Below are positions 1 through 9,293 of a stretch of 64,000 nt of DNA, in pieces. A program made the translations under genes and the position numbers. The stretch covers positions 496,001 to 560,000 of the forward strand of contig NZ_JAKVIL010000001.1 in NCBI RefSeq assembly GCF_022601675.1, read 5' to 3'. Under the pieces are notes generated by a model. That model was not told the origin of the DNA. It searched no databases and saw only the letters and a list, made by a program, of their open reading frames with translations. This DNA comes from Ancylobacter gelatini (GTDB taxonomy: Bacteria; Pseudomonadota; Alphaproteobacteria; Rhizobiales; Xanthobacteraceae). The first letter of the stretch is position 1. Each line of letters begins with the position of its first letter.

Positions 1-973
1 CCAGGAGTTCGCGATAGAGCTTTTCCTGCGCGGCGAGGAACGCCACGAAATCCGCCCCGACGATCGGCGCTTCCGTCGCCACGTTGTCGGCGATGTATTT
101 CTTCATGGTGGGGGAGGCGGCGACCTTCTGCATGATGCCTTCCCAATAGGCCTGGGCGGCCGGGTCGACATCCTTGGGCACGGCGATGCCGCGCCACATC
201 TGGAAGTTCGGCACGGAGAGGCCGATTTCCTTCATGGTCGGGACGTCCGGCATGGCGGAGAAGCGCGTGTCACGGAACACGCCCAGCGCGCGGACCTTGC
301 CGGAGGCGAGCTGGCCCATGAACTCCAGCGGATTGCCGATCGTGCCGTCGACATGGCCGCCGAGCAGCGCGGTCAGCGATTCACCGCCCGAGTTGAAGTT
401 GACCGGGTTGATGTCCTTGCCGAGCGCGCGCGAGAACACGGTGATCGCCATGACATCGGTGGTGCCGCCGGTCGAGAAGTTGAACGTCTTGGTCGGCTTC
501 GACTTGATGTCGTCGATCATCTCCTGCGCGGTCTTGTACTTGGAATCCCCCCGCACGAAGAGCAGGAAGTCGTCGAGCATGAAGTTCATGATCGGCTGGA
601 TTTCCGTGAGCGTGCGCGCGGACGGGTTCAGTATCGGCGTGATCTGGGTCGTGCCGTTGATCAGGATGATGGTGTTGGGATCCTTGCGCCGGCTCGCCGC
701 CACATAGCCGAGGCCGACGGCGCCACCGCCACCCGGCCGATTGTTGAGCACCAGCGGCTGCGGGATGAGCTTCTCCTCGACGATGATCTTGCCGACCACG
801 CGGGCGAGCAGATCGGAACCGCCGCCGGCCGCGAACGGAATCACCAGTTCGACGTCACGGGTCGGCGCCCACGCGCTCTGGGCGAAGGCGCTGCCAAGCA
901 TGCCGGAACCGGAGGAAATCAGGCAAGCCGAGGCCGAAGCCCCGAGCACGAAATCTCGGCGTGAAATATTCAT
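1..973 (-). CDS. TctC/Bug-family solute-binding protein, C-terminus cut by window edge
   Basis: Periplasmic receptor of the tripartite tricarboxylate transporter type, which captures carboxylates for TctA/TctB-like permeases. The protein opens with a Tat-like signal (SRRDF at residues 4-8, hydrophobic stretch, cleavage near AFA at about 31). It then shows the family motifs PFAAGGGSD at about 46-54 and NRPGGGG at about 78-84. About 324 residues are visible, which is nearly the family's full length, so only the extreme C-terminus is missing. The ATG at 971-973 is preceded by a strong GGGAGGGG ribosome site. No tctA or tctB is visible next to it; partners may lie outside the window. A beta-propeller gene lies upstream on the same strand. 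The ligand is unknown. Confidence 0.9.
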   Translation of the reverse strand, partial: MNISRRDFVLGASASACLISSGSGMLGSAFAQSAWAPTRDVELVIPFAAGGGSDLLARVVGKIIVEEKLIPQPLVLNNRPGGGGAVGLGYVAASRRKDPNTIILINGTTQITPILNPSARTLTEIQPIMNFMLDDFLLFVRGDSKYKTAQEMIDDIKSKPTKTFNFSTGGTTDVMAITVFSRALGKDINPVNFNSGGESLTALLGGHVDGTIGNPLEFMGQLASGKVRALGVFRDTRFSAMPDVPTMKEIGLSVPNFQMWRGIAVPKDVDPAAQAYWEGIMQKVAASPTMKKYIADNVATEAPIVGADFVAFLAAQEKLYRELL

Positions 974-1033
974 GGTCCCCTCCCAGGGATATGTTTTTTT
1001 AGATTGGCGTCGCGTTGTATTTTTTTGAATTAT

Positions 1034-1075
1034 GAATTCAGTCTGACATTTCCTCTGAGGAATGCAACTGAATTC
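1034..1075. promoter_or_regulatory. Imperfect 42-nt inverted repeat between two genes
   Basis: Outer arms GAATTCAGT (1034-1042) and ACTGAATTC (1067-1075) enclose a second pair, TTCCTC and GAGGAA. The result is a long imperfect hairpin directly after the stop codon of the beta-propeller gene and about 60 bp upstream of the tctC start, both on the minus strand. It has no T-run on the minus-strand side, so it is not a classical terminator. It could be a regulatory operator or a transcript-processing hairpin. Confidence 0.4.
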
Positions 1076-1076
1076 T

Positions 1077-2327
1077 CTATTGCGATGCGGTAGAGGAAAT
1101 CTCAATTACTTCAATGAAATAGGTCTCGTTTCCGACGCCACTTACCCGCGCAAGCATTCGCAGCGTGCGGGCGTCGAGCAGCCAGAGCTGGCTGCTGCCG
1201 GGGGCGCCTCGTGCCCCGCCGGCCACCACGACCAGAGCGCCGTCCCCCGTTACCCCGATCCCGCGCGGGCAGGGCGGCGAGCCGAGCGGATCACACAGGG
1301 CGGCACGCCCGCTCTCCTTCCAGTCGCCCTGCGCGGTACGCTCGATTCGCGAGACGGTGCCGGTCCGAAAGCAGGTGGCGAAGACGCTCAGGCCGTCAGG
1401 CGAAAAGGCGACGCCCATCGGGCGGCTCGGCCGGCCGTCATCGCTGCCGACCACGACGTGGCGCGCAGCCCAGCCGTCGCCGCGCCTCAGCGCCGCGAGA
1501 TCGAGAAAGGTGACGGCGTTGCCCTCCGCGCCGGTGCGCGGGCATTCGCGGCCAGCGACCACCGCCAGCGTGCCGTCGGGACTCGCTGCGATGCCGAACG
1601 GGCCGGTTGGCAATTCAAGGCGTGCCAAGGGGGCGCGCGGTTCGCCCGACAGAACATCGGCGAGCGCGATGGCGGTGACGGTCGAACTGCCGCCATCGGC
1701 GGTGAGCACGAGATCAGGCGAGCCGCGGGCGATGGCGATGCCGGCCGGGTTGGGATAGCGGCCGAAGCCGGGATCAGGCGACCCCGCACGGGTGGGTTCC
1801 CCCTCATGCGGCAGCGCGAAATTGTGCCGGAGCGTGCAGGTGGGGAGATCGATCACGCTGATCTGGTAGCCGCCATCCTCAAGGCCGGGGCCTTCGCCGG
1901 CCGCGACCAGGAGATGGCGGCCATCCGGGGCGACCACGCAACCAACCGGGCCGAACGTCGCCGTTGGCAGGAGCAGGGTCGGGCGGGTGGCGGAGCCGGC
2001 CAGCGTCGCCCGCAGGTCGAACATCGCGAGCGCCCCGGCGTGCCCGTGGGGGTGCGCCTCCAGTGCCTGCGGCGTCGCGCAACCGGCATGGTTGACCACG
2101 ACAAGGCGATCCAGCGCCGGCACGGCCGCGACGCTGACCGGCAGCCCGACAGCCGGAGCGCGGGCACCCGAGGGCAACGCGATGTCCGGTGTGACCCGCG
2201 CGCGGGTGATCACGGCGCGGTCGGTATCGTTATTGGCAGGATCGAGTGCGGCGTCGATATCCACGACCGTCAGCATGGGGTCCCAGCGGCCGCTGACGAG
2301 GGCCAGGCGTCGCGCGCGTGCATCCAT
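1077..2327 (-). CDS. YVTN-type beta-propeller protein of unknown function
   Basis: About 416 residues with recurring SPDG or PDG turns followed by hydrophobic strands (for example [33 protein letters not shown]). This is the pattern of a seven-bladed YVTN or lactonase-like propeller. Such folds serve as sugar-lactone hydrolases or binding scaffolds; I see no residue set that fixes an activity. There is no signal peptide from the chosen start (ATG at 2325-2327, beginning MDARARR), so it looks cytosolic. An in-frame ATG at 2367-2369 is an alternative, and neither has a strong ribosome site. It lies upstream of a solute-receptor gene on the same strand and may process its ligand. Its 5' side abuts a truncated ABC ATPase remnant. 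Confidence 0.6.
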   Translation of the reverse strand: MDARARRLALVSGRWDPMLTVVDIDAALDPANNDTDRAVITRARVTPDIALPSGARAPAVGLPVSVAAVPALDRLVVVNHAGCATPQALEAHPHGHAGALAMFDLRATLAGSATRPTLLLPTATFGPVGCVVAPDGRHLLVAAGEGPGLEDGGYQISVIDLPTCTLRHNFALPHEGEPTRAGSPDPGFGRYPNPAGIAIARGSPDLVLTADGGSSTVTAIALADVLSGEPRAPLARLELPTGPFGIAASPDGTLAVVAGRECPRTGAEGNAVTFLDLAALRRGDGWAARHVVVGSDDGRPSRPMGVAFSPDGLSVFATCFRTGTVSRIERTAQGDWKESGRAALCDPLGSPPCPRGIGVTGDGALVVVAGGARGAPGSSQLWLLDARTLRMLARVSGVGNETYFIEVIEISSTASQ

Positions 2328-2433
2328 GACGGCACTCTCAGATGTGGGGGGACAGGTGGCGCGCACCATGGCGCTTCCGCCGGCGCCGGGCAACCTAAGG
2401 GAAGGCGGGGGCTCCAAGGCGCGGTGCAAAAAT

Positions 2434-2847
2434 CCGTCGCCGGACCATGCCGGGCGCTACCCGCACGAATTCTCCGGTGGCCAGCGCCAGTGTATCTGTA
2501 TCGCCCGCGCGCTCGCGCTGGAGCCGAAACTCATCGTCGCGGATGAAAGCGTGGCGGCGCTCGACGTCTCGGTGCGGGCCCGCGTGCTGGACCTGATGCT
2601 GGAGCTTCAGGAGACCATGGGCCTCGCCTATCTGTTCATCTCCCACGACATGGCGGTCATCGAGCGCATGTGCCACGACGTGGCGGTGATGCGCGGCGGC
2701 GCCATCGTCGAGGCCGGCAGCCGACGGGCGGTGTTCGAGGCGCCGGCCGATGCCTATACGCGCGAACTGATGGCCGCCGTGCCGCTGCCCGACCCCACGC
2801 GGCGCGGCCTCGAAGCTCCCGGACGGCCCGTAGTTCCAGCCGCGTAG
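2434..2847 (+). pseudogene. ABC transporter ATPase fragment (OppF/DppD type), N-terminal half missing
   Basis: The frame encodes only the C-terminal half of a peptide-importer ATPase. Visible parts are the [12 protein letters not shown] signature, a Walker B region ([12 protein letters not shown]), the H-loop ISHD and the usual C-terminal tail. Walker A and the Q-loop are absent, and similarity stops abruptly near 2434, where the divergent propeller gene begins. The signature is followed by CICIARAL, where intact relatives have R-[IV]-x-IARAL, another mark of decay. It resembles but does not match the intact ATPases at 7,678 and 8,508, so it is probably the remnant of another transporter removed by rearrangement. 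Confidence 0.8.
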
Positions 2848-2936
2848 TCCGGTCGTCGCCTTGCGGGCATGGCGGAAAGTGCAACAGGATGGTGCCGGGC
2901 GACTCGCCCACCTTTCAACCTGCCGGGTCGGTTTCG

Positions 2937-3992
2937 ATGCAGCTTGTTTTCGACGGTCACAACGACGTTCTCCTGCGGCTGTGGAAACACGCGGCGGCCG
3001 GCATCGATCCGCTGCGCGAATTCGGCGAGGGCACGACGTCCGGCCACATCGACGCGCCGCGCGCCCGGGCCGGCGGGCTCGGCGGTGGGCTGTGCGCGAT
3101 CTACATTCCCTCCGGCGACCTCGTGCTCAAGGCGCCGGACGCCAACGGCCATTATCTGACGCCGATGGCCGCGCCTCTGGAGCGCGCGCCCTCGCTCGAC
3201 ATCGCGCTCGACATGGCGGCGATCGCGCTGCGGCTGGATCGTGCCGGGCTCTGGCGGCTGTGCCGCTCCACGGCGGATATCCGCGAGGCCATGGCAGCGG
3301 GCACTTTCGCCGCCGTGCTGCACATTGAGGGCTGCGAGGCGATCGACCGCGATCTGGCCGCGCTGGAGACCTTCCATGCCGCCGGCCTGCGCTCGCTCGG
3401 CCCGGTATGGAGCCGGCACAATATCTTCGGCCATGGCGTGCCTTTCGCCTATCCGATGAGCCCGGATACCGGCCCCGGCCTGACCGAGGCCGGCTTCGAT
3501 CTGGTGCGTGCCTGTGACCGGCTCTGCATCGCCATCGACCTCGCCCATATCACCGAGCAGGGGTTCTGGGATGTCGCGCGCACCAGCGACAAGCCGCTGA
3601 TCGTCAGCCATTCCAATGCCCACGCGCTGACCCCGGTGGCGCGCAACCTGACCGACCGCCAGATGGACGCGGTGCGCGAGAGCGCGGGGGTGGTCGGTCT
3701 CAACTACGCGACCACCATGCTGCGGCCGGACGGTGCCGAGAATGCCAACACGCCGCTGGAGTTGATGGTCGCCCATATCCGTTACATGGTGGAGCGCATG
3801 GGCGTGGACTGCGTGGCGCTTGGCTCGGATTATGACGGCGCCACCATCCCGGCGCCGATCGGCGACGCGGCCGGCCAGCAGGCGCTGGTCGACGCGCTGG
3901 CGGCGGACGGATTTTCCGAGGACGACCTCGCCAAGCTGTGCCGGGAGAACTGGCTGCGGGTGCTCGCCCGCGCCTGGCACGAGGCCGGCTGA
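2937..3992 (+). CDS. Membrane dipeptidase, peptidase family M19
   Basis: A 351-residue member of the renal-dipeptidase family, binuclear-zinc enzymes that hydrolyse dipeptides and related amides. The metal-site residues are visible: HND at 8-10, the bridging Glu of HIEG at about 131, His of DLAH at about 204, His of SHSNAH at about 225 and Asp of GSDYDG at about 298. There is no signal peptide, so it is probably cytoplasmic. It precedes a complete Dpp-type importer and an amidase on the same strand, which suggests intracellular cleavage of imported dipeptide-like or amide compounds. The start at ATG 2937 fits the family N-terminus, although the ribosome site there is weak; the frame is open further upstream. 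Confidence 0.9.
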   Translation: MQLVFDGHNDVLLRLWKHAAAGIDPLREFGEGTTSGHIDAPRARAGGLGGGLCAIYIPSGDLVLKAPDANGHYLTPMAAPLERAPSLDIALDMAAIALRLDRAGLWRLCRSTADIREAMAAGTFAAVLHIEGCEAIDRDLAALETFHAAGLRSLGPVWSRHNIFGHGVPFAYPMSPDTGPGLTEAGFDLVRACDRLCIAIDLAHITEQGFWDVARTSDKPLIVSHSNAHALTPVARNLTDRQMDAVRESAGVVGLNYATTMLRPDGAENANTPLELMVAHIRYMVERMGVDCVALGSDYDGATIPAPIGDAAGQQALVDALAADGFSEDDLAKLCRENWLRVLARAWHEAG

Positions 3993-4022
3993 ACATTGCG
4001 AACCATTATAGGGAGACGGGTC

Positions 4023-5663
4023 ATGATCGTGCAGCGACTTCCGCGCCTGGGCCTGCGCACGCTGGGTGCCGCCCTGTGCCTCGCTCTCAGCTATGGGGCG
4101 CCAGCGCTGGCCAAGACGCCGGCCGACACGCTGGTCGAGGGCTTTGCCATCGACGACATCATCTCCATGGACCCGGCGGAATCCTTCGAACTGACCGCCG
4201 GCGAGGTGCTGGGCAATGTCTATTCCTCGCTCGTTCACCTCGACCTCGACGACACCTCGAAGGTGGTGGGCGAACTGGCGGAAAGCTGGACCGTCTCCGA
4301 TGACGGGCTGACCTTCACCTTCAAGCTGAAGCCCCGCCTCGTCTTCGCCTCCGGCAATCCGCTCACCGCCGACGACATCGCCTGGTCGTTCGAGCGCATG
4401 GTGAAGCTCGACAAGAGCCCGGCCTTCCTGCTCAATCAGTTCGGCCTCACCGGCGAGAACGTGACGCAGAAGGTGAAGGCGCTCGACCCCTCGACGCTCG
4501 CGATCACCGTCGACCAGCCCTATGCGCCGAGCTTCGTGCTCAACGTGATGGCGGCGAGCCCGATTTCGGCGGTCGACCGCAAGCTGGTGGAGCCGAATAT
4601 CAAGACGGCGCCGGTCAGCGACACCAATAAATATGGCAGCGATTTCGGCAATGGCTGGCTGAAGACCAATTCCGCCGGCTCAGGCCCGTTCAAGCTGCGG
4701 CAGTGGCGGGCGAACGAGGCGGTGGTGCTGGACCGCAACGACAAATATTTCGGGCCGCAGGCCAAGCTCGCCCGCGTGGTCTATCGCCACATGAAGGAGA
4801 GCGCCGGCCAGCGCCTCGCGCTTGAGGCCGGGGACATCGACGTCGCGCGCAATCTGGAGCCGGGCGACCTCACCGCGGTGCTCGCCAACCCGAAGCTTGC
4901 CGTGGTCACCAAGCCCAAGGGCACGGTCTATTACATCAGCTTCAACCAGAAGAACCCGAACCTCGCCAAGCCCGAAGTGCGCGAGGCGCTCAAATATCTC
5001 ATCGACTACGACGCGATCGGCGCCACGCTGATCAAGGGCATCGGCGAGGTGCACCAGACCTTCCTGCCGGAAGGCGTGCTCGGCGCACTCGATGCCAAAC
5101 CGTACAAGCTCGATGTCGAGAAGGCCAAGGAACTGCTGGCGAGCGCCGGCCTCAAGGACGGCTTCACCGTCACCATCGACGTGCGCAACACCCAGCCCGT
5201 GACCGGCATCGCCGAAGCGTTCCAGCAGAGCGCGGCCAAGGCGGGGGTGAAGGTCGAGATCATTCCCGGTGACGGCAAGCAGACCCTGACCAAGTACCGC
5301 GCCCGCAACCACGACATGTATATCGGCCAGTGGGGCTCGGATTACTGGGATCCCAACTCCAACGCCGAGACCTTCACCGCCAACCCGGACAATTCCGACG
5401 CCGGCAAGATCAAGACGCTGGCGTGGCGCAATGCGTGGGATGTGCCGGAACTCACCGCCCGGACCCGTGCCGCCCTGCTGGAGAAGGATGCCGACAAGCG
5501 GGCGGATCTCTATCGCGAGTTGCAGAAGGATGTGCTGGAGACCGGCCCCTATGCGCTGATCTTCCAGCAGACCGAAGTCGCGGGCATTGGCGGCAATGTC
5601 GAGGGGCTTCGGCTGGGCCCGACCTTCGACACCAATTATGTCGGCCCCGTTTCCAAGAAGTGA
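4023..5663 (+). CDS. Peptide-type ABC transporter substrate-binding protein (SBP family 5)
   Basis: A 546-residue periplasmic receptor of the DppA/OppA class. It begins with a signal peptide (basic residues, hydrophobic core, cleavage near ALA at about 30). It has the family's early features: DPAESFELTAGEVLGNVYSSL, then LAESWTVSDDGLTFTF and a central SAGSGPFKL segment. The ATG at 4023 has GGGAGACGGG just upstream. It is the first transporter gene of an operon with two permeases and two ATPases, and lies 30 bp after the dipeptidase gene. The ligand is probably an oligopeptide or amide-containing compound, judged only from the neighbours. Confidence 0.92.
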   Translation: MIVQRLPRLGLRTLGAALCLALSYGAPALAKTPADTLVEGFAIDDIISMDPAESFELTAGEVLGNVYSSLVHLDLDDTSKVVGELAESWTVSDDGLTFTFKLKPRLVFASGNPLTADDIAWSFERMVKLDKSPAFLLNQFGLTGENVTQKVKALDPSTLAITVDQPYAPSFVLNVMAASPISAVDRKLVEPNIKTAPVSDTNKYGSDFGNGWLKTNSAGSGPFKLRQWRANEAVVLDRNDKYFGPQAKLARVVYRHMKESAGQRLALEAGDIDVARNLEPGDLTAVLANPKLAVVTKPKGTVYYISFNQKNPNLAKPEVREALKYLIDYDAIGATLIKGIGEVHQTFLPEGVLGALDAKPYKLDVEKAKELLASAGLKDGFTVTIDVRNTQPVTGIAEAFQQSAAKAGVKVEIIPGDGKQTLTKYRARNHDMYIGQWGSDYWDPNSNAETFTANPDNSDAGKIKTLAWRNAWDVPELTARTRAALLEKDADKRADLYRELQKDVLETGPYALIFQQTEVAGIGGNVEGLRLGPTFDTNYVGPVSKK

Positions 5664-5678
5664 GCGGGAGCCGGTTCG

Positions 5679-6752
5679 ATGAGCCCGACGGTCGCCGCCG
5701 CCTCACGAACCGGCTCCCGCCCGGCCGCTCGGCTGTGGCGGCCGCTGCTTGGTCTGATCCGCTTTGCCGCCGTGGTCGCCACCACCTTCCTCGGCCTGCT
5801 GGCGGTCACCTTCTTCATCGGCCGGGTGATCCCGGTCGATCCGGTGCTGGCGGTGCTGGGCGATCGGGCGCCGGCCTCGGCCATGGAGCGGGTGCGCGAG
5901 GAGATGGGCCTCAATCTGCCGCTCTGGCAGCAATTCGTGCTGTATGTGCGGCAGGCCCTCTCGGGTGATTTCGGCACCTCGGTGCTGACCACCAACGCGG
6001 TGATGGACGACATCCGCCGGGTGTTCCCCGCCACCATCGAACTCGCGACGCTCGGCACGCTGATCGGCACCGGGCTCGGCGTCCCGCTCGGCGTGCTGGC
6101 GGCGGTGAAGCGCGGCAGTCTCACCGACCAGATCGTGCGCGTCATCGGGCTTGTCGGCTATTCGGTGCCGATCTTCTGGCTGGCGCTGCTGTCGCTGCTG
6201 ATCTTCTACGCCCGCCTCGGATGGGTGGCCTATCCCGGGCGGATCGGGGTCGCCTTCGAGTACAGCTTCACCTCGACCACCGGGCTTTATCTGCTGGATG
6301 CGCTGTGGCAGGGCGAGTGGGAAGTGGCGTGGGACGTGTTCCGCCACATCATCCTGCCGGCTTCGCTGCTCGGCTATTTCTCGCTGGCCTATATCAGCCG
6401 CATGACCCGCAGTTTCATGCTCAACGAGCTGGGGCAGGAATACATCGTCGCCGCCCGCGCCAAGGGCCTGTCGGAGGCGCGCATCATCTGGTGCCACGCC
6501 CTGCGCAACGCGGCGGTGCCGCTGGTGACGGTGATCGCCTTGTCCTACGCCAATCTGCTCGAAGGCTCGGTGCTGACGGAGACCGTGTTCTCCTGGCCCG
6601 GCCTCGGGCTTTACATCACCAACTCGCTCCAGAACGCCGACATGAACGCGGTGCTGGGCGGGACGCTGGTGATCGGCGCGACCTTCATCGGCATCAACCT
6701 GTTGTCCGACCTGCTGTACCGGCTGCTCGACCCGAGGACGCACGCGCGATGA
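5679..6752 (+). CDS. Dpp/Opp-type ABC transporter permease, B subunit
   Basis: A 357-residue inner-membrane permease with about six hydrophobic helices. The EAA-loop segment, at about residues 255-275 (EYIVAARAKGLSEARIIW), contacts the ATPases. The N-terminal half has the family pattern GDRAPASAMERVREEMGLNLPLWQQF followed by GDFGTS. The gene starts 15 bp after the receptor gene and overlaps the next permease by ATGA, so translation is coupled. It forms the membrane channel with the product of the next gene. Confidence 0.93.
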   Translation: MSPTVAAASRTGSRPAARLWRPLLGLIRFAAVVATTFLGLLAVTFFIGRVIPVDPVLAVLGDRAPASAMERVREEMGLNLPLWQQFVLYVRQALSGDFGTSVLTTNAVMDDIRRVFPATIELATLGTLIGTGLGVPLGVLAAVKRGSLTDQIVRVIGLVGYSVPIFWLALLSLLIFYARLGWVAYPGRIGVAFEYSFTSTTGLYLLDALWQGEWEVAWDVFRHIILPASLLGYFSLAYISRMTRSFMLNELGQEYIVAARAKGLSEARIIWCHALRNAAVPLVTVIALSYANLLEGSVLTETVFSWPGLGLYITNSLQNADMNAVLGGTLVIGATFIGINLLSDLLYRLLDPRTHAR

Positions 6753-7681
6753 GCGAGGCCGGAATCGGAAGCGGGCAGGGGACCCGCGCATGGCTGCTCT
6801 CGGAATATCCGGCCTCGCGGATGCAGGCGCGGCTGGGGCGGGCCTATGCGACCTGGCTGCGCTTCGCCGCCAACCGGCTGGCGGTGGTGGGGCTCGCGAT
6901 CCTGATCGCTCTGGTTCTGGTGGCGACGTTTGCCGGGGTACTTGCACCACATTCGCCCTATGCCGGCGATCTTGCCGGCGCGCGGCTGCTGCCGCCACTC
7001 TCGCCCGGCCATCTGCTCGGCACCGATGATCAGGGGCGCGACATTCTTTCCCGGCTGATTTACGGCTCCCGGCTGACGCTTGCCGTGGTGCTCATGGTCG
7101 CCGTGCTGACCGCGCCGGTCGGCCTGCTGGTCGGCACGGTCGCCGGCTATGCCGGCGGCATCATCGATACGGCGCTTATGCGTGTCACCGACATCTTCCT
7201 GGCCTTTCCCAAGCTGGTGCTGGCGCTGGCGCTGGTCGCCGCGCTCGGGCCGGGCATCGAGAACGCGGTGATCGCCATCGCCATCACCTCCTGGCCGCCT
7301 TATGCCCGCATGGCGCGGGCCGAGACGCTGGCGGTGCGCCATGCCGACTATATCGACGCGATCCGGCTGATGGGCGCCTCGCCGCTGCGCATCGTGCTGC
7401 GCCATGTCATGCCGATGTGCCTGTCCTCGCTGATCGTGCGGGTGACGCTCGACATGGCCGGTATCATCCTGATTGCGGCCGGCCTCGGCTTTCTGGGCCT
7501 CGGCGCCCAGCCGCCGGCGCCGGAATGGGGCGCGATGATCGCCTCGGGGCGGCGCTTCATCCTCGATCAATGGTGGGTGGCGACCATGCCGGGCATGGCG
7601 ATCCTGATCGTGAGCCTCGGCTTCAACCTGGTCGGCGATGGCCTGCGCGACGCGCTCGACCCGCGCGAGGCCGAGCGATGA
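6749..7681 (+). CDS. Dpp/Opp-type ABC transporter permease, C subunit
   Basis: A 310-residue permease partner. It has an N-terminal transmembrane helix (about 48-70), the typical HLLGTDDQGRDILSRLIYGSR motif after the first periplasmic segment, and five further helices. The EAA-type loop lies around YIDAIRLMGASPLRIVLRHV. The start codon overlaps the upstream stop (ATGA at 6749-6752), and the same arrangement occurs at its own 3' end, showing a tightly coupled dppBCDF-like order. Confidence 0.93.
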   Translation: MSEAGIGSGQGTRAWLLSEYPASRMQARLGRAYATWLRFAANRLAVVGLAILIALVLVATFAGVLAPHSPYAGDLAGARLLPPLSPGHLLGTDDQGRDILSRLIYGSRLTLAVVLMVAVLTAPVGLLVGTVAGYAGGIIDTALMRVTDIFLAFPKLVLALALVAALGPGIENAVIAIAITSWPPYARMARAETLAVRHADYIDAIRLMGASPLRIVLRHVMPMCLSSLIVRVTLDMAGIILIAAGLGFLGLGAQPPAPEWGAMIASGRRFILDQWWVATMPGMAILIVSLGFNLVGDGLRDALDPREAER

Positions 7682-8511
7682 CCCCGATGCTGACGGTCGA
7701 GGATCTCGCCATCTCCTTCGCCACCCGCACCGGCCGTTTCGAGGCGGTGCGCGGCGTTTCGTTCACGCTCGGGCGCGAGCGGCTCGGCATCGTCGGCGAG
7801 AGCGGCTCGGGCAAGTCGCTGACCGGGCGCGCCATCATGGGGCTGACGCCGCCAAGCGCCGACGTCACCGCCCGGCGGCTGGCCTTCGACGGCATCGACC
7901 TGCTGACCGCGCCGCCGGCACAGCGCCGTGCCTTGCGCGGTGCGCGGCTCTCCATGGTGCTCCAGGACCCGAAATATTCGCTCGACCCGGTGATGAGCAT
8001 CGGCCGCCAGATCGTCGAGACGCTGAGGACCCATGAGCGGGTGTCCCGCCGCGAGGCGCGGGAGCGCGCGCTCGACATGCTGGCGGCGGTGCAGATCGAG
8101 AACCCGGCCCGGGTGTTCGACCTTTATCCGCATGAGGTGTCCGGCGGCATGGGCCAGCGGGCCATGATCGCCATGATGCTGATCGCCAATCCCGAGCTGC
8201 TGATCGCCGACGAGCCGACCTCGGCACTCGACGTCACCGTGCAGCTTGAGGTGTTGGGCATTCTCGACCGGCTGGTGACGGATCGCGGCATGGGGCTGAT
8301 CTTCATCTCGCACGATCTGCGCCTCGTCTCCTCGTTCTGCGACCGGGTGCTGGTGATGTATGCCGGGCGTGTGGTCGAGGAGATCGCCGCCGCCGAACTT
8401 GCCCATGCCCGCCATCCCTATACGCGCGGGTTACTCGCCTGCGTGCCGGTGCCCGGCCATGACCGGCATCCGCTGCCGGTGCTCGACCGCCGGCCGGAGT
8501 GGCGGCTATGA
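7678..8511 (+). CDS. Dpp/Opp-type ABC transporter ATPase, D subunit
   Basis: A 277-residue nucleotide-binding subunit. It has Walker A GESGSGKS at about 40-47, the [15 protein letters not shown] signature, Walker [13 protein letters not shown] and the H-loop ISHD. The signature carries M after SGG in place of the usual Q, a variation common in D-type subunits. It is translationally coupled at both ends (ATGA overlaps). Its C-terminal region contains the [11 protein letters not shown] stretch usual for peptide-importer ATPases. Confidence 0.93.
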   Translation: MTPMLTVEDLAISFATRTGRFEAVRGVSFTLGRERLGIVGESGSGKSLTGRAIMGLTPPSADVTARRLAFDGIDLLTAPPAQRRALRGARLSMVLQDPKYSLDPVMSIGRQIVETLRTHERVSRREARERALDMLAAVQIENPARVFDLYPHEVSGGMGQRAMIAMMLIANPELLIADEPTSALDVTVQLEVLGILDRLVTDRGMGLIFISHDLRLVSSFCDRVLVMYAGRVVEEIAAAELAHARHPYTRGLLACVPVPGHDRHPLPVLDRRPEWRL

Positions 8512-9293
8512 CCGACGCCGTGCCGGCTCTCTCGCTTGCCGGGGTAAACGTCGCCTATGACGGCTATCGCGCGCTGGCGGATGTCAGCCTGAACGTCGCC
8601 GCCGGCGAGGCGTTCGGGCTGGTTGGGGAATCCGGTTCCGGCAAGTCGACCCTGCTGCGCGCCATCGCCGGCCTCGCGCCGGTGACCGCCGGCACGCTGC
8701 GCGTCGAGGGCGAGACGCTGACCGGCCAGCGCCGGGGCCGAGCGTTCCATGCCCGCGTGCAGATGGTGTTCCAGGACCCCTATGGCTCGCTGCATCCGCG
8801 CCATACCATCGATCGGCAATTGCTGGAGCCGCTCGCGATCCATGGCGTCGACGCCACCAGCCCGCGAATCCTGCGCGCGCTGGACGAGGTGGGGCTCGGC
8901 GCCGGCTTCCGCTTCCGCTACCCGCACCAGCTTTCCGGCGGCCAGCGCCAGCGTGTCGCCATCGCCCGCGCGCTGATCCTCGAACCCGCGATACTGCTGC
9001 TGGACGAACCCACATCGGCGCTCGATGCCTCGGTGCAGGCGGAGGTGCTGAATCTCCTCGAGCAGGTGAGGGCGGAACGGGGGCTCACCTATGTCCTCGT
9101 CAGCCATGATCTCGGCGTCGTCACCCATATGTGCGACCGCCTTGCGGTGATGCACGGCGGGCGCATCGTCGAGGAACTGCCCGCCGACGATCTGGTCGCC
9201 GGGCGCATCGGTACCGACTACACGCGCAAGCTCATGGTGGCGAGCGCGGGATTCCGGCGAGGGAGTGACGGGCATGGACATGCGGACGAGTGA
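8508..9293 (+). CDS. Dpp/Opp-type ABC transporter ATPase, F subunit
   Basis: A 261-residue ATPase pairing with the D-type subunit. Walker [10 protein letters not shown] is at about 40-48, the signature is QLSGGQRQRVAIARAL, Walker B is [12 protein letters not shown] and the H-loop is VSHD. The ATG at 8508 overlaps the preceding stop; two in-frame upstream codons (from 8499) would add only three residues. Its 3' end overlaps the amidase gene by 20 bp, so the amidase belongs to the same operon. Confidence 0.92.
   Translation: MTDAVPALSLAGVNVAYDGYRALADVSLNVAAGEAFGLVGESGSGKSTLLRAIAGLAPVTAGTLRVEGETLTGQRRGRAFHARVQMVFQDPYGSLHPRHTIDRQLLEPLAIHGVDATSPRILRALDEVGLGAGFRFRYPHQLSGGQRQRVAIARALILEPAILLLDEPTSALDASVQAEVLNLLEQVRAERGLTYVLVSHDLGVVTHMCDRLAVMHGGRIVEELPADDLVAGRIGTDYTRKLMVASAGFRRGSDGHGHADE

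Noticed and set aside
1062-2546. A 494-codon plus-strand frame over the propeller gene
   Set aside because: The minus strand gives repeated propeller motifs; the plus frame has none.
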